Origin: Desulfobacteraceae bacterium
GTDB taxonomy: Bacteria > Desulfobacterota > Desulfobacteria > Desulfobacterales > Desulfosarcinaceae
Length of the DNA stretch: 64,000 nucleotides
Direction of reading: 5' to 3'
Assembly: GCA_027068085.1 (NCBI GenBank)
Contig: JAMOUQ010000042.1
Span: 32,087-96,086 of the forward strand
Shown here: piece after piece, positions 9,553 through 19,545 of the stretch
Numbering within the stretch: the first letter of the stretch is position 1
Layout: each line of letters opens with the position of its first letter
The notes under the pieces: generated by a model
What the model saw: the letters and a program-made list of their open reading frames with translations, nothing else
Told to the model about the DNA's origin: nothing
Databases searched by the model: none
Made by a program: the position numbers and the translations under genes

Positions 9553-10407
9553 ATGAGAACAGCCAAGACCGTCGACCGGCTCCGGCAAGCCGTCAGGGCG
9601 GCCCGGCAGGAAGGCAAGACCATCGGGCTGGTTCCGACCATGGGTTTTCTGCACGCCGGCCATATGTCCCTGGTCGACCGGGCCCGCCGGGAAACCGACC
9701 TGGTGGTGGTCAGCATCTTCGTCAATCCCGCCCAGTTCGGCCCCAGCGAAGATTTCGAAGCCTATCCCCGGGATGAAGAGCGTGACCTGGCCATGCTGGA
9801 AGAGGCCGGGGTCGATCTGGTCTTTATGCCATCGGCTGAGGAAATGTATCCCGAGGGCTTTGCAACCTACGTCCTTCAGGAAGGCAGCCTTACCGAAACC
9901 CTCTGCGGCAGGAGCCGTCCGGGCCATTTCCGGGGCGTTACCACCATAGTGGCCAAGCTCTTCAACCTGGTCGGCCCGGACCGGGCCTATTTCGGCCAGA
10001 AAGACGCCCAGCAGGTGGCCGTCATCCGCCGCATGGTGAAGGATCTAAACTTCGACGTCCGGATCGTGGCCTGCCCCATCGTCCGGGAAGACGACGGGCT
10101 GGCCCTGAGTTCACGCAATACCTACCTCGATTCCCGGCAGCGGCAGGATGCGACAGTGCTGTCCCGGGCACTTTTCGAGGCCCGGGCCGCCATCGAGGCC
10201 GGCCAGCGCCGGGCCGCCGCCATCCGGGAGCTTGTCCGCAACCGGATTGCCGCGGTTGCCGATGCCCGGATCGACTACGTGGAAGTGGTCGATGCCGATG
10301 ACCTGACCCCCCTGGAAAAACTTCAGGGCCGGATCATGATCGCCGTGGCTGTCAGGATCGGAAAGCCCCGCCTTATCGACAACATCCAGATGACGGTGGA
10401 TCGGTAA
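9553..10407 (+). CDS. panC: Pantothenate synthetase (pantoate-beta-alanine ligase)
   Basis: Condenses pantoate with beta-alanine using ATP; cytosolic. 284 residues, standard. Class-I-synthetase-like signatures are visible: LVPTMGFLHAGHMSLVDRA (HxGH), VSIFVNPAQFGPSEDF, CGRSRPGHFRGV, YFGQKDAQQ and the KMSKS-like LALSSRN. AGAGGCAAG precedes the ATG. It is the last gene of the panG-panB-panC operon. panD is not in the window. It converges on the amidinotransferase gene with 34 bp between stops and no obvious terminator. Confidence 0.97.
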   Translation: MRTAKTVDRLRQAVRAARQEGKTIGLVPTMGFLHAGHMSLVDRARRETDLVVVSIFVNPAQFGPSEDFEAYPRDEERDLAMLEEAGVDLVFMPSAEEMYPEGFATYVLQEGSLTETLCGRSRPGHFRGVTTIVAKLFNLVGPDRAYFGQKDAQQVAVIRRMVKDLNFDVRIVACPIVREDDGLALSSRNTYLDSRQRQDATVLSRALFEARAAIEAGQRRAAAIRELVRNRIAAVADARIDYVEVVDADDLTPLEKLQGRIMIAVAVRIGKPRLIDNIQMTVDR

Positions 10408-10441
10408 GGATATCCCGGCAAAAAATACGGTCCTGCGCCCC

Positions 10442-11398
10442 TCATGCCGCCCGGCGCCGGAGTATGCCCGTAAGACAGCCCACGGCCCCGGCCGCCTTGG
10501 CCAGTTCGTCCACCGGCACCGTTATGCAACGTATCCCGTGCTGCTCGTAGAACGACTGGCAGTTGGGGTTGCCCGCCGGCATGACTATGGTTCTCGGCCC
10601 CAGGGTGACGAAATTCAGAGCGAATCCTTCAACGGCTTCCTTCTGGTCGGGCAGGAAAACGACTTCGATGCCTTCTGCCTCCAGGGCCCTGACCGCGCCG
10701 TAGGCAAGGCGGGTGGGCCAGGCAACGGCCAGATCACGATCGACGATCCGCAGCATGCCCATCAGGTGCATGGTGCCAAAGGGCATATCGACCACCAAGG
10801 TCTCGGCGCCCATCTGGGCAAGCACGGATGTCAACTGAACGATGCCCTCTTCGTTGGTCCTCAGGCCGCGTCCGATCATGACCCTGCGCGAAGTTATCCA
10901 CATGGCGTCTGCGCCTTCGAAAGTGCCCCGGCCGCTGATACTGCGGATCACGGGGATTCCCAGCCGGGCCAGGGCTGCGGCGACCCGGCGTTCCTCGCCG
11001 GCCCTTACCTCGGAGGCGGGCCGTCCGAGGATGACACCTTCCGGGGTGGCAAAAAACAGGTCGGCCAGGAACATCTGGTTCGGCGTGGACTCGATCTCCG
11101 CATTCAGGTAATGCACGGTCACACCGTTTTCACGATAGACCCGGGCCAGGGCGTCGTGCTGGCTGCGGGCCCGCTTCCAGTCGATTGTCCGAAGCATCTG
11201 GACCGCGTCGGGATCTTCACTGCGGGAAAGTTCTTTCCCCGGCCGGTGCATCAGGACCGCCTTGAGCGGGTGCCATTCATCGGCAATACCGCATCGGCTC
11301 CAGATCGTTCCCAGCTCTTCCCGCAAAGAAGCCCGGCGAGGCTGCCAGCCCCGGCCGCCATAGGCGGCCATCAAGTGTAACTCCCGCGGCTCTGTCAT
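10442..11398 (-). CDS. Amidinotransferase / dimethylargininase superfamily enzyme
   Basis: 318 residues of the guanidine-modifying superfamily (arginine deiminase, DDAH, amidinotransferase). Candidate catalytic residues are visible: Asp in QMFLADLFF, His in GTMHLMGML and the nucleophilic Cys in AGNPNCQSFY close to the C-terminus. GRGTFEGADAMW matches the substrate-binding loop. The ATG at 11398 was chosen because AGGAGG sits 7-8 bp upstream; an in-frame ATG at 11452 would add 18 residues without a ribosome-binding site. The natural substrate (arginine, a methylarginine or another guanidine) cannot be decided. It is transcribed alone and convergently with panC. Confidence 0.8.
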   Translation of the reverse strand: MTEPRELHLMAAYGGRGWQPRRASLREELGTIWSRCGIADEWHPLKAVLMHRPGKELSRSEDPDAVQMLRTIDWKRARSQHDALARVYRENGVTVHYLNAEIESTPNQMFLADLFFATPEGVILGRPASEVRAGEERRVAAALARLGIPVIRSISGRGTFEGADAMWITSRRVMIGRGLRTNEEGIVQLTSVLAQMGAETLVVDMPFGTMHLMGMLRIVDRDLAVAWPTRLAYGAVRALEAEGIEVVFLPDQKEAVEGFALNFVTLGPRTIVMPAGNPNCQSFYEQHGIRCITVPVDELAKAAGAVGCLTGILRRRAA

Positions 11399-11609
11399 TG
11401 CTGTTTCCTCCTGAAACCGAACTTCAGCCGGCATCCGGGCCCTCTTGGGCACGCAGCGGCCGTCGGCATGCCAAAGCTACTACCCGGAAGGCTCGGGCCG
11501 TGTCAAGCAAACAAGGGAAGGTATTTGCCAACCGGACCGAGATGACGTATAGATTATGAAGACACGGTCCCGCGGGACTGCAATACAAGATAAAGACTGC
11601 GAGCAGGCG

Positions 11610-12710
11610 ATGGGTAAAATCCTTTTCTTTTTTCGGCTGGCGATAGCTCCCGCCTTGTTTCCGTCAATCGTGCTCGTATTCGTTACGGGCGCCCTGCTGT
11701 CTGTCCCGGCCGGCGTCCTTGGCGCCAGCGCAGAGGCCCCCATGGCTCTCGACCATACCCGGGCTTCCCGGCTCAATCGTTTCTGCGGCGGCCAGGTGGG
11801 CTACGGCCCCCTGCGGCTGCAAAGCCAGTCACCTTTCCAGACCCTGCGGCTCCAGCTCACTCCCATGGCCCCGACCTTCCAGACCCCGGGCACCTGGGAG
11901 ACGGGAGCGACCATGTCCCTGGCAAATGTCTGGGCCAATTCGCCGGGCCGTTACCGCATCGACTACGAAAGCCTGGACACCACCGTCTTTGCCGCCTACG
12001 GCATAAACGAAAGCCTGCGCCTTGAAATCGGATTTCAGGAAAAGCGCCTGTTCGGCGGCATTCTGGACGGGTTTATCACCGATTTCCACGATTTCTTCGG
12101 CCTCGACCAGGACGGCCGGGACACCACCCCGTTCGGACTGGTGGAGATAGAAATCCTGGACGAGCACGGCGATCCCCTTCTGAGATATTCCCGGGGCAGC
12201 GGTGTCTATTCCCGTTCCGTCACGGCCTGCCTGGAACACCGCCTCACCTGCGGCGCCGACGCATTGCCGGCCGTATCCTATGCCGTCTCTGCCCGTTACG
12301 ACACCGAGGGCCAGCACATGCTGGAGCGTGACTTTCCAATCGACCTGGGACTGTCGCTGATGGCGGCCAAAAAGCTGGGACCGGTCAACCTCTATCTGTC
12401 GGCAGGACTTTTCTGGTACGGCAGTTCCCGGATTCAGAAAGTCAAACTGAAAAATTTCCAAACGGCCCTGATGGCCGGTGTGGAATGGCGCTTTGCCCAA
12501 CGGCACTCAATGCTGCTCCAATGTCTGATCACCGAAGGAGCGGCCAAGGATCTGGGGCCCTTTTCCGATGCCTCCTATGAAGTGACCCTGGGCTGGAAAT
12601 GGGAAGTAATGCCTTCCGGCGTGATGGAAGTGGGACTGATCGAAAACATCATAATCTGGGACAACAGCCCCGATTTCGGGCTGCATGCCGGTTTCAGCTA
12701 CCGTTTCTGA
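11610..12710 (+). CDS. DUF3187-family outer-membrane beta-barrel protein
   Basis: About 366 residues with an N-terminal signal peptide (MGKILFFFRLAIAP followed by a long hydrophobic core, cleavage probably near GASAEA). The rest is rich in alternating aromatic/hydrophobic strands and ends in FSYRF, a typical C-terminal outer-membrane insertion signal. Sequence blocks such as NVWANSPGRYRIDYES, GFQEKRLFGG and FGLDQDGRD are typical of DUF3187. An in-frame ATG at 11556 would put 18 charged residues before the signal peptide, so 11610 is preferred. Its 3' end overlaps the convergent coaE by 17 bp. Function unknown. Confidence 0.72.
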   Translation: MGKILFFFRLAIAPALFPSIVLVFVTGALLSVPAGVLGASAEAPMALDHTRASRLNRFCGGQVGYGPLRLQSQSPFQTLRLQLTPMAPTFQTPGTWETGATMSLANVWANSPGRYRIDYESLDTTVFAAYGINESLRLEIGFQEKRLFGGILDGFITDFHDFFGLDQDGRDTTPFGLVEIEILDEHGDPLLRYSRGSGVYSRSVTACLEHRLTCGADALPAVSYAVSARYDTEGQHMLERDFPIDLGLSLMAAKKLGPVNLYLSAGLFWYGSSRIQKVKLKNFQTALMAGVEWRFAQRHSMLLQCLITEGAAKDLGPFSDASYEVTLGWKWEVMPSGVMEVGLIENIIIWDNSPDFGLHAGFSYRF

Positions 12711-13353
12711 GTCTGCCCGCGGGCAACTTCCGGCATCGGCGGCCGCCGGCCCGGGCCTCGGCGGCCAAACGACGGTAAACCCGCTCTGTCTGGCGGCGGG
12801 TTTCTTCAAGGCTGCCGCTGTTGTCAATGACCATGGTGGCAAGGCGCCTTTTTTCTTCCAGGGGCATCTGGCTCCGTATGCGGGCGCGGGCCCCGGAAAC
12901 CGTCAGGCCGTCTCTTTCCATAAGGCGTTCCAGCTGCAGGCTTTCCGGAACCCAGACAACGATTATTTCGTCCAGTCCCCGGTCCATACCGGCTTCGAAA
13001 AGCAACGGAACATCCTGCACGACCACGGCCTGCGGGTCCCGGCGGCCGATCTTCTTCACCTCCTGTTCCATCTGCTTGCGTACAAGGGGATGGATTATCT
13101 TCTCCAGAAGCACTCTTTTGTCCGGCTCGGCAAACACCAGGTCGCCCAGTTTTGCGCGGTCGATCCGGCCATCTCCGGTCAGGATACCGCGGCCGAAAAC
13201 CTCGACCACTTTCTCCCAGCCCCGGCTGCCCTTCACTACCGCCCGGCGGGCCATCAAGTCCGCATCCAGCACTATGGCCCCCATTGCCGCCAGCATACCG
13301 GCAACAGTCGATTTGCCGCTGGCTATCCCACCTGTCAACCCTGCAACAACCAT
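12694..13353 (-). CDS. coaE: Dephospho-CoA kinase
   Basis: Last step of coenzyme A biosynthesis: ATP-dependent phosphorylation of the 3'-OH of dephospho-CoA. About 219 residues from ATG at 13353 (MVVAGLTGG). The in-frame ATG at 13380 would add nine residues that do not belong to the family. Walker A is LTGGIASGKST, followed by VLDADLMAR, the IHPLV segment, and VVQDVPLLFEAG. The C-terminal 20 residues (Arg/Gly-rich) are an extension beyond the usual end. The gene overlaps the end of the DUF3187 gene tail to tail. It sits only a few kilobases from panBC, the upstream part of the same pathway. Confidence 0.95.
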   Translation of the reverse strand: MVVAGLTGGIASGKSTVAGMLAAMGAIVLDADLMARRAVVKGSRGWEKVVEVFGRGILTGDGRIDRAKLGDLVFAEPDKRVLLEKIIHPLVRKQMEQEVKKIGRRDPQAVVVQDVPLLFEAGMDRGLDEIIVVWVPESLQLERLMERDGLTVSGARARIRSQMPLEEKRRLATMVIDNSGSLEETRRQTERVYRRLAAEARAGGRRCRKLPAGRLRNGS

Positions 13354-13394
13354 ATCTGCCCTTCCGGAAGCAAAAAACATCCGTCCCTATCGGC

Positions 13395-13424
13395 TTGACA
13401 CCACCGGGTGCCCAAAACTATAGT
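13395..13424 (+). promoter_or_regulatory. Sigma-70 type promoter for the hybrid kinase
   Basis: TTGACA (13395-13400) and TATAGT (13419-13424) are separated by 18 bp, about 45 bp upstream of the kinase ATG at 13468. This is one of the clearest consensus promoters in the window. Confidence 0.6.
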
Positions 13425-13467
13425 GAAATCCTGATCGATTGGCAACCAATCCATACCAGGTAAAGAC

Positions 13468-16400
13468 ATGCGATTAGCCCGCCTGAGGTGTGCAGCAGCA
13501 ATACTGGGCTGCCTGTTGTTGTTCGCGGCCGATGTTTCCGCCGGTCGCCCCAGGGTGCTGCTGCTCAATTCTTACCATCAGGGCTACAAATGGACCGACG
13601 ACATCACCGCCGCCGTTATCGACACCCTGGGCCGCGATCCGCTGGCTCCCGCGTTATACATAGAATACATGGACACCAGAAGAATGAACGGCGGGCAGCA
13701 ATTCCGGCTGCTGGCAAGGCTGCTGTCCGACAAGTACGCTTCCCGTTTTTTCTCCGTCATCATCGCCGCAGACAACGAGGCCCTGAACTTTCTGAAGAAA
13801 GAGGGGCAAGATATCTTCGGCGACACCCCGGTCGTCTTTTGCGGTGCCGACTACGTTCAGAGGCAGGACTATGCCGGCATTAAACAGGTAACCGGAGTCA
13901 ACGAGGCAGCCGACATCGAAACCACCCTCGACCTGGCCCTCGAGCTTCACCCCAAGACCCGCCGGATAATCGTGGTGGCGGACAAAACCCCCACCGGCCT
14001 GAAGGTGCACCGCCAGGTTGAGCGTTTGCAACCGGACCATCGCGGAATCGAATTCGAGTTCTGGGACGACCTCGGCCTGGAAGAGATGGAAAAGGCGGCC
14101 GAGAAATTGTCCGCCGAAGACCTTGTCCTTTTCACCTTTTTCTCACGTGACGGCCGCGGCCGCGCCTGGAGCTGTGACCAGGGCATCAAGCGGTTGTCCG
14201 GACACTGCCCGGTCCCGGTCTACGGGGCCTGGGACTTCAACCTGGGATACGGCATAGTGGGGGGCATGCTGGTAAGCGGCCGCTGCCAGGGCAGGACAGC
14301 GGCCGACCTGGCCCTGCGTGTCCTGCACGGCATGCCGGCGGCACAGATTCCCGTGGTAACCCGCAGCCCCAACCGCCTGATGTTCGATTACATCCAGCTG
14401 CGGCGGTTCGATATCGACATGGGCGATCTTCCGGAACAAAGCCTGATCATCAACCGGCCCTATTCCATCTACGAACGCCACAAAGTGCTGGTCTGGGTCG
14501 TGCTGGGAAGCATCATCGGCCTGCATTTCATCATTTTCAGCCTGGCCCTCAATATCTTCCGCCGCCGCAAGGCCGAGGAAAGAATGAAAAAGAGCCAGCG
14601 CCGTTTCAACACCATTCTCACCACGGCCAACGAGGGCTTCTGGGAAACCGATGCCACCGGGGTCATCGTCGATGTCAACCCGGAGATGACCGCCATCATG
14701 GGAAGGCCGCGCCGGTCGATAATCGGCCGGCGGATAAGCGACTTCATAACTCCGGAAGACACCGACGCGCCTTACCAGGACCTGATGGACGGCAGGTTCG
14801 AAATCAAATGTACCTTTGAAGTCCGGATCCGCAGGCCTGACAAGACATCCCTCAGCTGTCTTTTCAACATCACGCCCCTGTTCGATGAAACCGGCAGGTT
14901 TACCGGCGCTTTTGCCATGGTGACCGACATCACCGGTGTCAAAGAGGCTGAAGAGGCCGTGCTCAAAAGCGAGGCCCTGTTGCGGGCGACCTTCGAATCG
15001 ACCGAAGACGGACTGGTGGTGGTCAACCAGAAGGGCCGCGTGACTTATATGAACCAGGTCTTCAGGCGGATATGGAAAATACCGCCTGATCTGGCCAGCA
15101 ATCCGGACACCGGCCTGCTGCGCAGTCATCTCATGGCGCTGGTCAAATCGCCGGACACGGTACTGGGAAAAGTCCGCCAGATGAGCCGCTCCGAAAAGAA
15201 GATGCTGGAAACCATCGAACTGGTCGACGGCCGCATCCTGGAAATCTATTCCCATTCCCTGCTGATGCGCGGCCGCCGTGCCGGCAGGGTATGGTGGTTC
15301 CGGGACGTCACCGCCCGCAAGCAGATGGAATCCCAGCTCATCCAGGCCCAGAAAATGGAGGCCGTCGGAACCCTTGCCGGTGGAATCGCCCACGACTTCA
15401 ACAACCGGCTCCAGACCATTTCCGGCTATACCCAGCTTCTCCTGCTGGACAAGGAACCTGAAAGTCCGGACCGGCTCAAGCTGATGGCCATCGAAAAAGC
15501 GGTCAAACGCTCATGCCAACTGACAGAACAACTGCTCATGTTCAGCCGCAAGATCGAAAGCCGGCTCAAGCCCATCGACCTGAACAACGAGGTCGTCACG
15601 GTCAAAGCCCTTTTGATACGGGCGCTTGCCCGCAACATCATGATCGACATAAAGATGGAGAAGCATCTGCACGTAATCAATGCCGATCCGTCCCAGATAG
15701 AACAGATTGTCATGAATCTGGGCATAAATGCCAGTCATGCCATGCCCAACGGAGGACGGCTTACCATCACCACGGAAAACGTCGTTCTCGGCGACGAGTT
15801 CTGTAAACGGCATGTCGGATTCCGGCCGGGTAATTACGTCCGGCTGACGGTGGCAGATACCGGCAGGGGCATGGAGCCTGAAATCCTGGAGCGGATTTTC
15901 GAGCCCTTTTTCACCACCAAGCCCGAGGGCATGGGTACCGGACTGGGCCTTTCCATGGTTCATGGAATAGTCAAGAATCACCAGGGACAAATCCTGTGTC
16001 ACAGCAGGCCCGGACAGGGCACGCGCTTTGAAATATATTTCCCGGCCCTGCTGGTAAGCGATGAATTCGTGATTACGGCGGGCGGGGAAACCAAGCAGCT
16101 CCGGGGCGGGGAGGAGACCATCCTGCTGGTGGACGACGAGCCGGACAACCTGGAGATAGGCGCCAGTCTCCTGGAGCGTTTCGGCTACAAGGTTCTTAGC
16201 GCGGCAAACGGCACCCGGGCACTGGAATTGTTCAGGGCCGAGGCCGCCGGAATCTCCCTTACGATCCTGGACCTTGATCTTCCGGCGGCCGACGGAATGC
16301 AGGTGCTGGATGCAATGCTGGAAACAGCTCCCGGGGCCAGGGTCTTGATAGCCTCCGGACACAGCACGGACGTTGCCGTCAAAGCAGCCATGGGCGCAGG

Positions 16401-16500
16401 GGCCTGCGGGTTCATCAAGAAGCCGTATCAGCTGGCCGAGATGCTGGCGGCCATCCGTGGCATTCTGGATGACGGCCGGACCGGCCGAAACCCGAGCTGA
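13468..16500 (+). CDS. Hybrid sensor histidine kinase with periplasmic ABC-substrate-binding-like sensor
   Basis: 1010 residues. The order is: signal peptide (1-25); an extracytoplasmic domain (about 26-325) resembling the ABC-transporter substrate-binding sensor fold, with [13 protein letters not shown] and PVVFCGADY; one membrane helix (about 345-367); two PAS domains (about 375-490 and 505-620); HisKA with the phospho-acceptor in GGIAHDFNN; HATPase with N, G1 and G2 boxes ([25 protein letters not shown]); and a C-terminal receiver with LLVDDE and acceptor Asp in [11 protein letters not shown]. It has its own promoter and no output domain. It converges on a diguanylate cyclase, with 67 bp between stops. 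Ligand unknown. Confidence 0.9.
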   Translation: MRLARLRCAAAILGCLLLFAADVSAGRPRVLLLNSYHQGYKWTDDITAAVIDTLGRDPLAPALYIEYMDTRRMNGGQQFRLLARLLSDKYASRFFSVIIAADNEALNFLKKEGQDIFGDTPVVFCGADYVQRQDYAGIKQVTGVNEAADIETTLDLALELHPKTRRIIVVADKTPTGLKVHRQVERLQPDHRGIEFEFWDDLGLEEMEKAAEKLSAEDLVLFTFFSRDGRGRAWSCDQGIKRLSGHCPVPVYGAWDFNLGYGIVGGMLVSGRCQGRTAADLALRVLHGMPAAQIPVVTRSPNRLMFDYIQLRRFDIDMGDLPEQSLIINRPYSIYERHKVLVWVVLGSIIGLHFIIFSLALNIFRRRKAEERMKKSQRRFNTILTTANEGFWETDATGVIVDVNPEMTAIMGRPRRSIIGRRISDFITPEDTDAPYQDLMDGRFEIKCTFEVRIRRPDKTSLSCLFNITPLFDETGRFTGAFAMVTDITGVKEAEEAVLKSEALLRATFESTEDGLVVVNQKGRVTYMNQVFRRIWKIPPDLASNPDTGLLRSHLMALVKSPDTVLGKVRQMSRSEKKMLETIELVDGRILEIYSHSLLMRGRRAGRVWWFRDVTARKQMESQLIQAQKMEAVGTLAGGIAHDFNNRLQTISGYTQLLLLDKEPESPDRLKLMAIEKAVKRSCQLTEQLLMFSRKIESRLKPIDLNNEVVTVKALLIRALARNIMIDIKMEKHLHVINADPSQIEQIVMNLGINASHAMPNGGRLTITTENVVLGDEFCKRHVGFRPGNYVRLTVADTGRGMEPEILERIFEPFFTTKPEGMGTGLGLSMVHGIVKNHQGQILCHSRPGQGTRFEIYFPALLVSDEFVITAGGETKQLRGGEETILLVDDEPDNLEIGASLLERFGYKVLSAANGTRALELFRAEAAGISLTILDLDLPAADGMQVLDAMLETAPGARVLIASGHSTDVAVKAAMGAGACGFIKKPYQLAEMLAAIRGILDDGRTGRNPS

Positions 16501-16567
16501 GCGCTTTTCAGTCCTGCCGGATGATGCCGGGCGGCCACCTTCAGAAACAGCTTTCCCGCCTCCGGGT

Positions 16568-19090
16568 TCATCCGGACAAAACCCGGGATGAAACGGCTCC
16601 GGAACAGCGGTCTTTGCCGCGGCGCTTTTCGAGGTACATTCTGGTATCGGCGGTTTTGAGAAGGGTTTCCACATCGTTGCCGTCGGAGGGAAAGACGGCC
16701 ACACCGATACTGGCACCGATGAATTCGATCCGCACCGGTCCATAGCGGTACGGTTCCTGAATCTTGCGGCAGATGCGCCCGACGACCTTTTCGGGCCGGA
16801 TCCGCCTGGGGCTGTTGAGGATAACGGTAAACTCGTCTCCGCCCAGACGGGCCACGAAATCGGTCTTGCGGACAGAATCTTCGATCCGCCCGGCCACGTC
16901 CTGCAGCAGGCGGTCGCCGATTTCGTGGCCGTAAGTATCGTTCACCTTCTTGAATTTGTCCAGATCTATGAAAAGCAGGGCCAGCCGGGTCTTGTAACGC
17001 TTGGCATACTCGATGTCCTCTGCCAGGCGATTCATGAAAGCGGCCCGGTTGTAAAGACCGGTAAGGATATCATTGAAGGCCGCAAAGCGCAGTTCCTGCT
17101 CAGCCCGTTTCCGCTCGGATATATCCCGGACGATTCCCAGCAGGCCGGTGGGTTTGCCATCCTCGTCACGCAGCAGGCTGCAGGTCACTTCGGTCCAGAC
17201 GGTCGACCCGTCACGCCGGTACATCTCCAGCTCTATGGTCTGCAGGGCAATACGGCAGCCGGGAAACTTCTTCTCATTTTCCAACTCCGCGGTCATCACG
17301 GCCATAGCCTTGTCCAGGGACTCGGGAGTCAGGGCCTCTTCTATCGGCTCGGCCATGGCCTCCTGGACGGACAGCCCCCGCAGCTGCTTGACCGAAGGGC
17401 TGATGAAGGTCGGTTTTAGGTTCAGGTCGATGGTCCAGATGACATCGGTGGTGTTCTCGGCAATCAGACGGTACTTTTCCTCGCTTCTTTTCAGAGCTAT
17501 TTCAGCTCGTTGGCGTTCTCTTATTTCGAGCTGCAACACGTAATTGCTCTTTTCGGCCCTGGCGGTCATCTCGTTGGCCTGCAGGATGGCCTTTTCCAGG
17601 GCCCGGTTGGCCTGCTCCAGTTCGGCTTTAACCTTCTGCACCTGGCGCTGCCGCCGCCGGCGCTCCCGGATCTCCTGGGTAAGTTCGGCGGTGCGCAGTT
17701 CCAGTTTGTTTTTCAGCTCCTGGACCCTGGCGAACATCAGGGCGTTGGCCACGGCAATAGCCAGGGGCGCGGCGGTCTTCTCAATGAATTTGAGCTGGTC
17801 GGCGGTAAGAGGCCTTGCCGCCGGAACATCCCTGAAAGTATAAAATCCATGCAGCCGGTCGTTGCCCGCCAGGGGCACGATGCAATCACACTCCAGGGTA
17901 TCCATCAATGACAACAGCAGGTTGCGGACGCTTTGCAGGTCAGGGTGGGCCGCTACCAGATGGCGGTCGTAAACCGCCGGGGCCGGGGTCAGGGTCTGTT
18001 CCAGTTCGGGGTCCACCATGACCTCGGCTCCGTCCTGACTGGTATAGACATCCGCACCCGGCTTGCGGAAGAAAAAAATCACCGGACGGCCATCCAGGAC
18101 GCGGGAAATCTGCTGGCCGGCCTCTTTTACCAGTTCTTTCAGACCTTTGAGCTGGACTATTCCGTCCACCAGTTTCGAAGCCGCCATCCTGTAATGCTGG
18201 CGGCTTTTGTTGAAGGTGCGGTTGAGGAACTGCTGGACCCTTATGATGTGAAAGTAATTGAAAATGAACCAGATGACAAAAAACACCACCAGCAACCACC
18301 CGTCCATGGCCGCAATCTGGTGTCTGATCCAGAAGAGGAAAATCACGTTGGGGACCAGCACCAGGGCCGAAACCAGCAGCCACAGCACAGTCCTGTGGGC
18401 CACGGTGCGTATATCGAGCAGGCGATGCCGGATCACCCCGTAGCCCAATATTGCCAAAGGAATAAAACCGAAATTGCCCAGGGGATAAAAATCGATCCCC
18501 CTGAGGGCCGGAATGTTGAAGCACGTCAGAATGCCGGCCAGACAAAAGGCAAACAGCAGATAGCCCTGCTTGCGCTTTACGACCGGATTGTCCTGGTGCC
18601 GGAAAGCCGTGATCAGCAGCCACAGGCTGTAGCCCAGGACAAAGAGGCCGTAGATGCAGAAAACCTGGAAAGCCCAGCCCCCCTTTGCCATGTATCCCCA
18701 GCTGAAGGTGTGCAAGCCGGTAATATAAGCATCCGTGGGGGTGGTGAGACTTATCAGGAAACTGGTAACGAAACAGGCCGCGGTGATTTTGGAACGCCTG
18801 AGACCCAGGACGGTATGGAAAAACAACACCTGGACAGCTGGCAGATAGACATAGACACAATGGGCCGCTCTTTCGACCTTCAGGATGAACTCCCGATCGT
18901 CGGTCAGTTGGTGAATTATAAACACCGGCTCCAGCAGACAGTACCAGAGACACAGGAGGGCAAAAACAACGTTTTCCCTTCTCAGGGGGCGCCTGGACAA
19001 AGCAAGCCCGACCAGGCCGAATCCAGCCAAAAGATACAAAACGGGAGGAATCAGATAAGGATTTAGTGAAGATGAAAAAGAATCCGCCAT
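16568..19090 (-). CDS. Membrane diguanylate cyclase: 7TM-GAF-coiled coil-PAS-GGDEF
   Basis: About 840 residues. The N-terminal quarter has seven to eight hydrophobic helices in the pattern of histidine-kinase N-terminal 7TM sensors. Then come a GAF-like region (about 290-435), a long charged coiled coil (about 435-520), a PAS domain (about 525-650) and a GGDEF domain. The cyclase motif RLGGDEFTVIL is intact, and the preceding LLFIDLDKFKKVND supplies metal-binding acids, so c-di-GMP synthesis is expected. No RxxD inhibitory site is obvious. ATG at 19090 is preferred to 19150 because AGGAAG lies upstream. It is divergent from the receiver-HDOD gene. Confidence 0.88.
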   Translation of the reverse strand: MADSFSSSLNPYLIPPVLYLLAGFGLVGLALSRRPLRRENVVFALLCLWYCLLEPVFIIHQLTDDREFILKVERAAHCVYVYLPAVQVLFFHTVLGLRRSKITAACFVTSFLISLTTPTDAYITGLHTFSWGYMAKGGWAFQVFCIYGLFVLGYSLWLLITAFRHQDNPVVKRKQGYLLFAFCLAGILTCFNIPALRGIDFYPLGNFGFIPLAILGYGVIRHRLLDIRTVAHRTVLWLLVSALVLVPNVIFLFWIRHQIAAMDGWLLVVFFVIWFIFNYFHIIRVQQFLNRTFNKSRQHYRMAASKLVDGIVQLKGLKELVKEAGQQISRVLDGRPVIFFFRKPGADVYTSQDGAEVMVDPELEQTLTPAPAVYDRHLVAAHPDLQSVRNLLLSLMDTLECDCIVPLAGNDRLHGFYTFRDVPAARPLTADQLKFIEKTAAPLAIAVANALMFARVQELKNKLELRTAELTQEIRERRRRQRQVQKVKAELEQANRALEKAILQANEMTARAEKSNYVLQLEIRERQRAEIALKRSEEKYRLIAENTTDVIWTIDLNLKPTFISPSVKQLRGLSVQEAMAEPIEEALTPESLDKAMAVMTAELENEKKFPGCRIALQTIELEMYRRDGSTVWTEVTCSLLRDEDGKPTGLLGIVRDISERKRAEQELRFAAFNDILTGLYNRAAFMNRLAEDIEYAKRYKTRLALLFIDLDKFKKVNDTYGHEIGDRLLQDVAGRIEDSVRKTDFVARLGGDEFTVILNSPRRIRPEKVVGRICRKIQEPYRYGPVRIEFIGASIGVAVFPSDGNDVETLLKTADTRMYLEKRRGKDRCSGAVSSRVLSG

Positions 19091-19545
19091 AAGCTTTCTG
19101 AAAGTCTTCCTGAAAGTAAGAAACAGATCTAAACTGCGGCCTTCTGCCATTGTACAATATCGGCCGCCGGAGGCTAAAATTTACCCGTTGCTTCAAATTC
19201 CCGAGGGCAGGTGCGGTTAAGGAATTCGGATGCGCAGATTTATACTGGCATTCGTGAGCATAAGTTGCTATGATGTCGATATAGGCATTGCCGCAGATTC
19301 ACGGGCGCAAGGCCGCCACCCGCACCCTTCCATCGGTAACTGGCCGGATCACGTATCGGCCGGCATGACTGCTGTCGGCCCATGGCTGCGACAGGTCGTT
19401 TTCACCATCTGAACAGACTTCTGAACAACCGGCTTCATTCCATTGAATTTGACGGCATTTGGAACGCAGCTCCCTTTCGTGCTGGCCCCGGCGCCTTAAC
19501 CCGCCTGCTTTGCAGGCCAAACAGCACTGATTTTCAGGGACTGAC
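19091..19545. other. 455-bp divergent intergenic region between two signalling genes
   Basis: No gene is supported here. It lies between the start of the diguanylate cyclase (minus) and the receiver-HDOD gene (plus), so it must hold both promoters. Visible structure includes CTGTCG (19372-19377) paired with CGACAG (19389-19394), and the short hairpin GCCTGC-TTT-GCAGGC (19503-19517) about 30 bp before the HDOD start. A GGCGCAAGGCC stretch near 19304 loosely resembles the c-di-GMP-I riboswitch core, but the remaining conserved positions are missing. Confidence 0.5.

Noticed and set aside
19283..19400. Possible c-di-GMP-I (GEMM) riboswitch between the diguanylate cyclase and HDOD genes
   Set aside because: GGCGCAAGGCC resembles part of the core, and GTTACCGATGG appears on the opposite strand, but the P1/P2/P3 arrangement and GNRA loop cannot be fitted on either strand. 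A covariance-model search (RF01051) would settle it.
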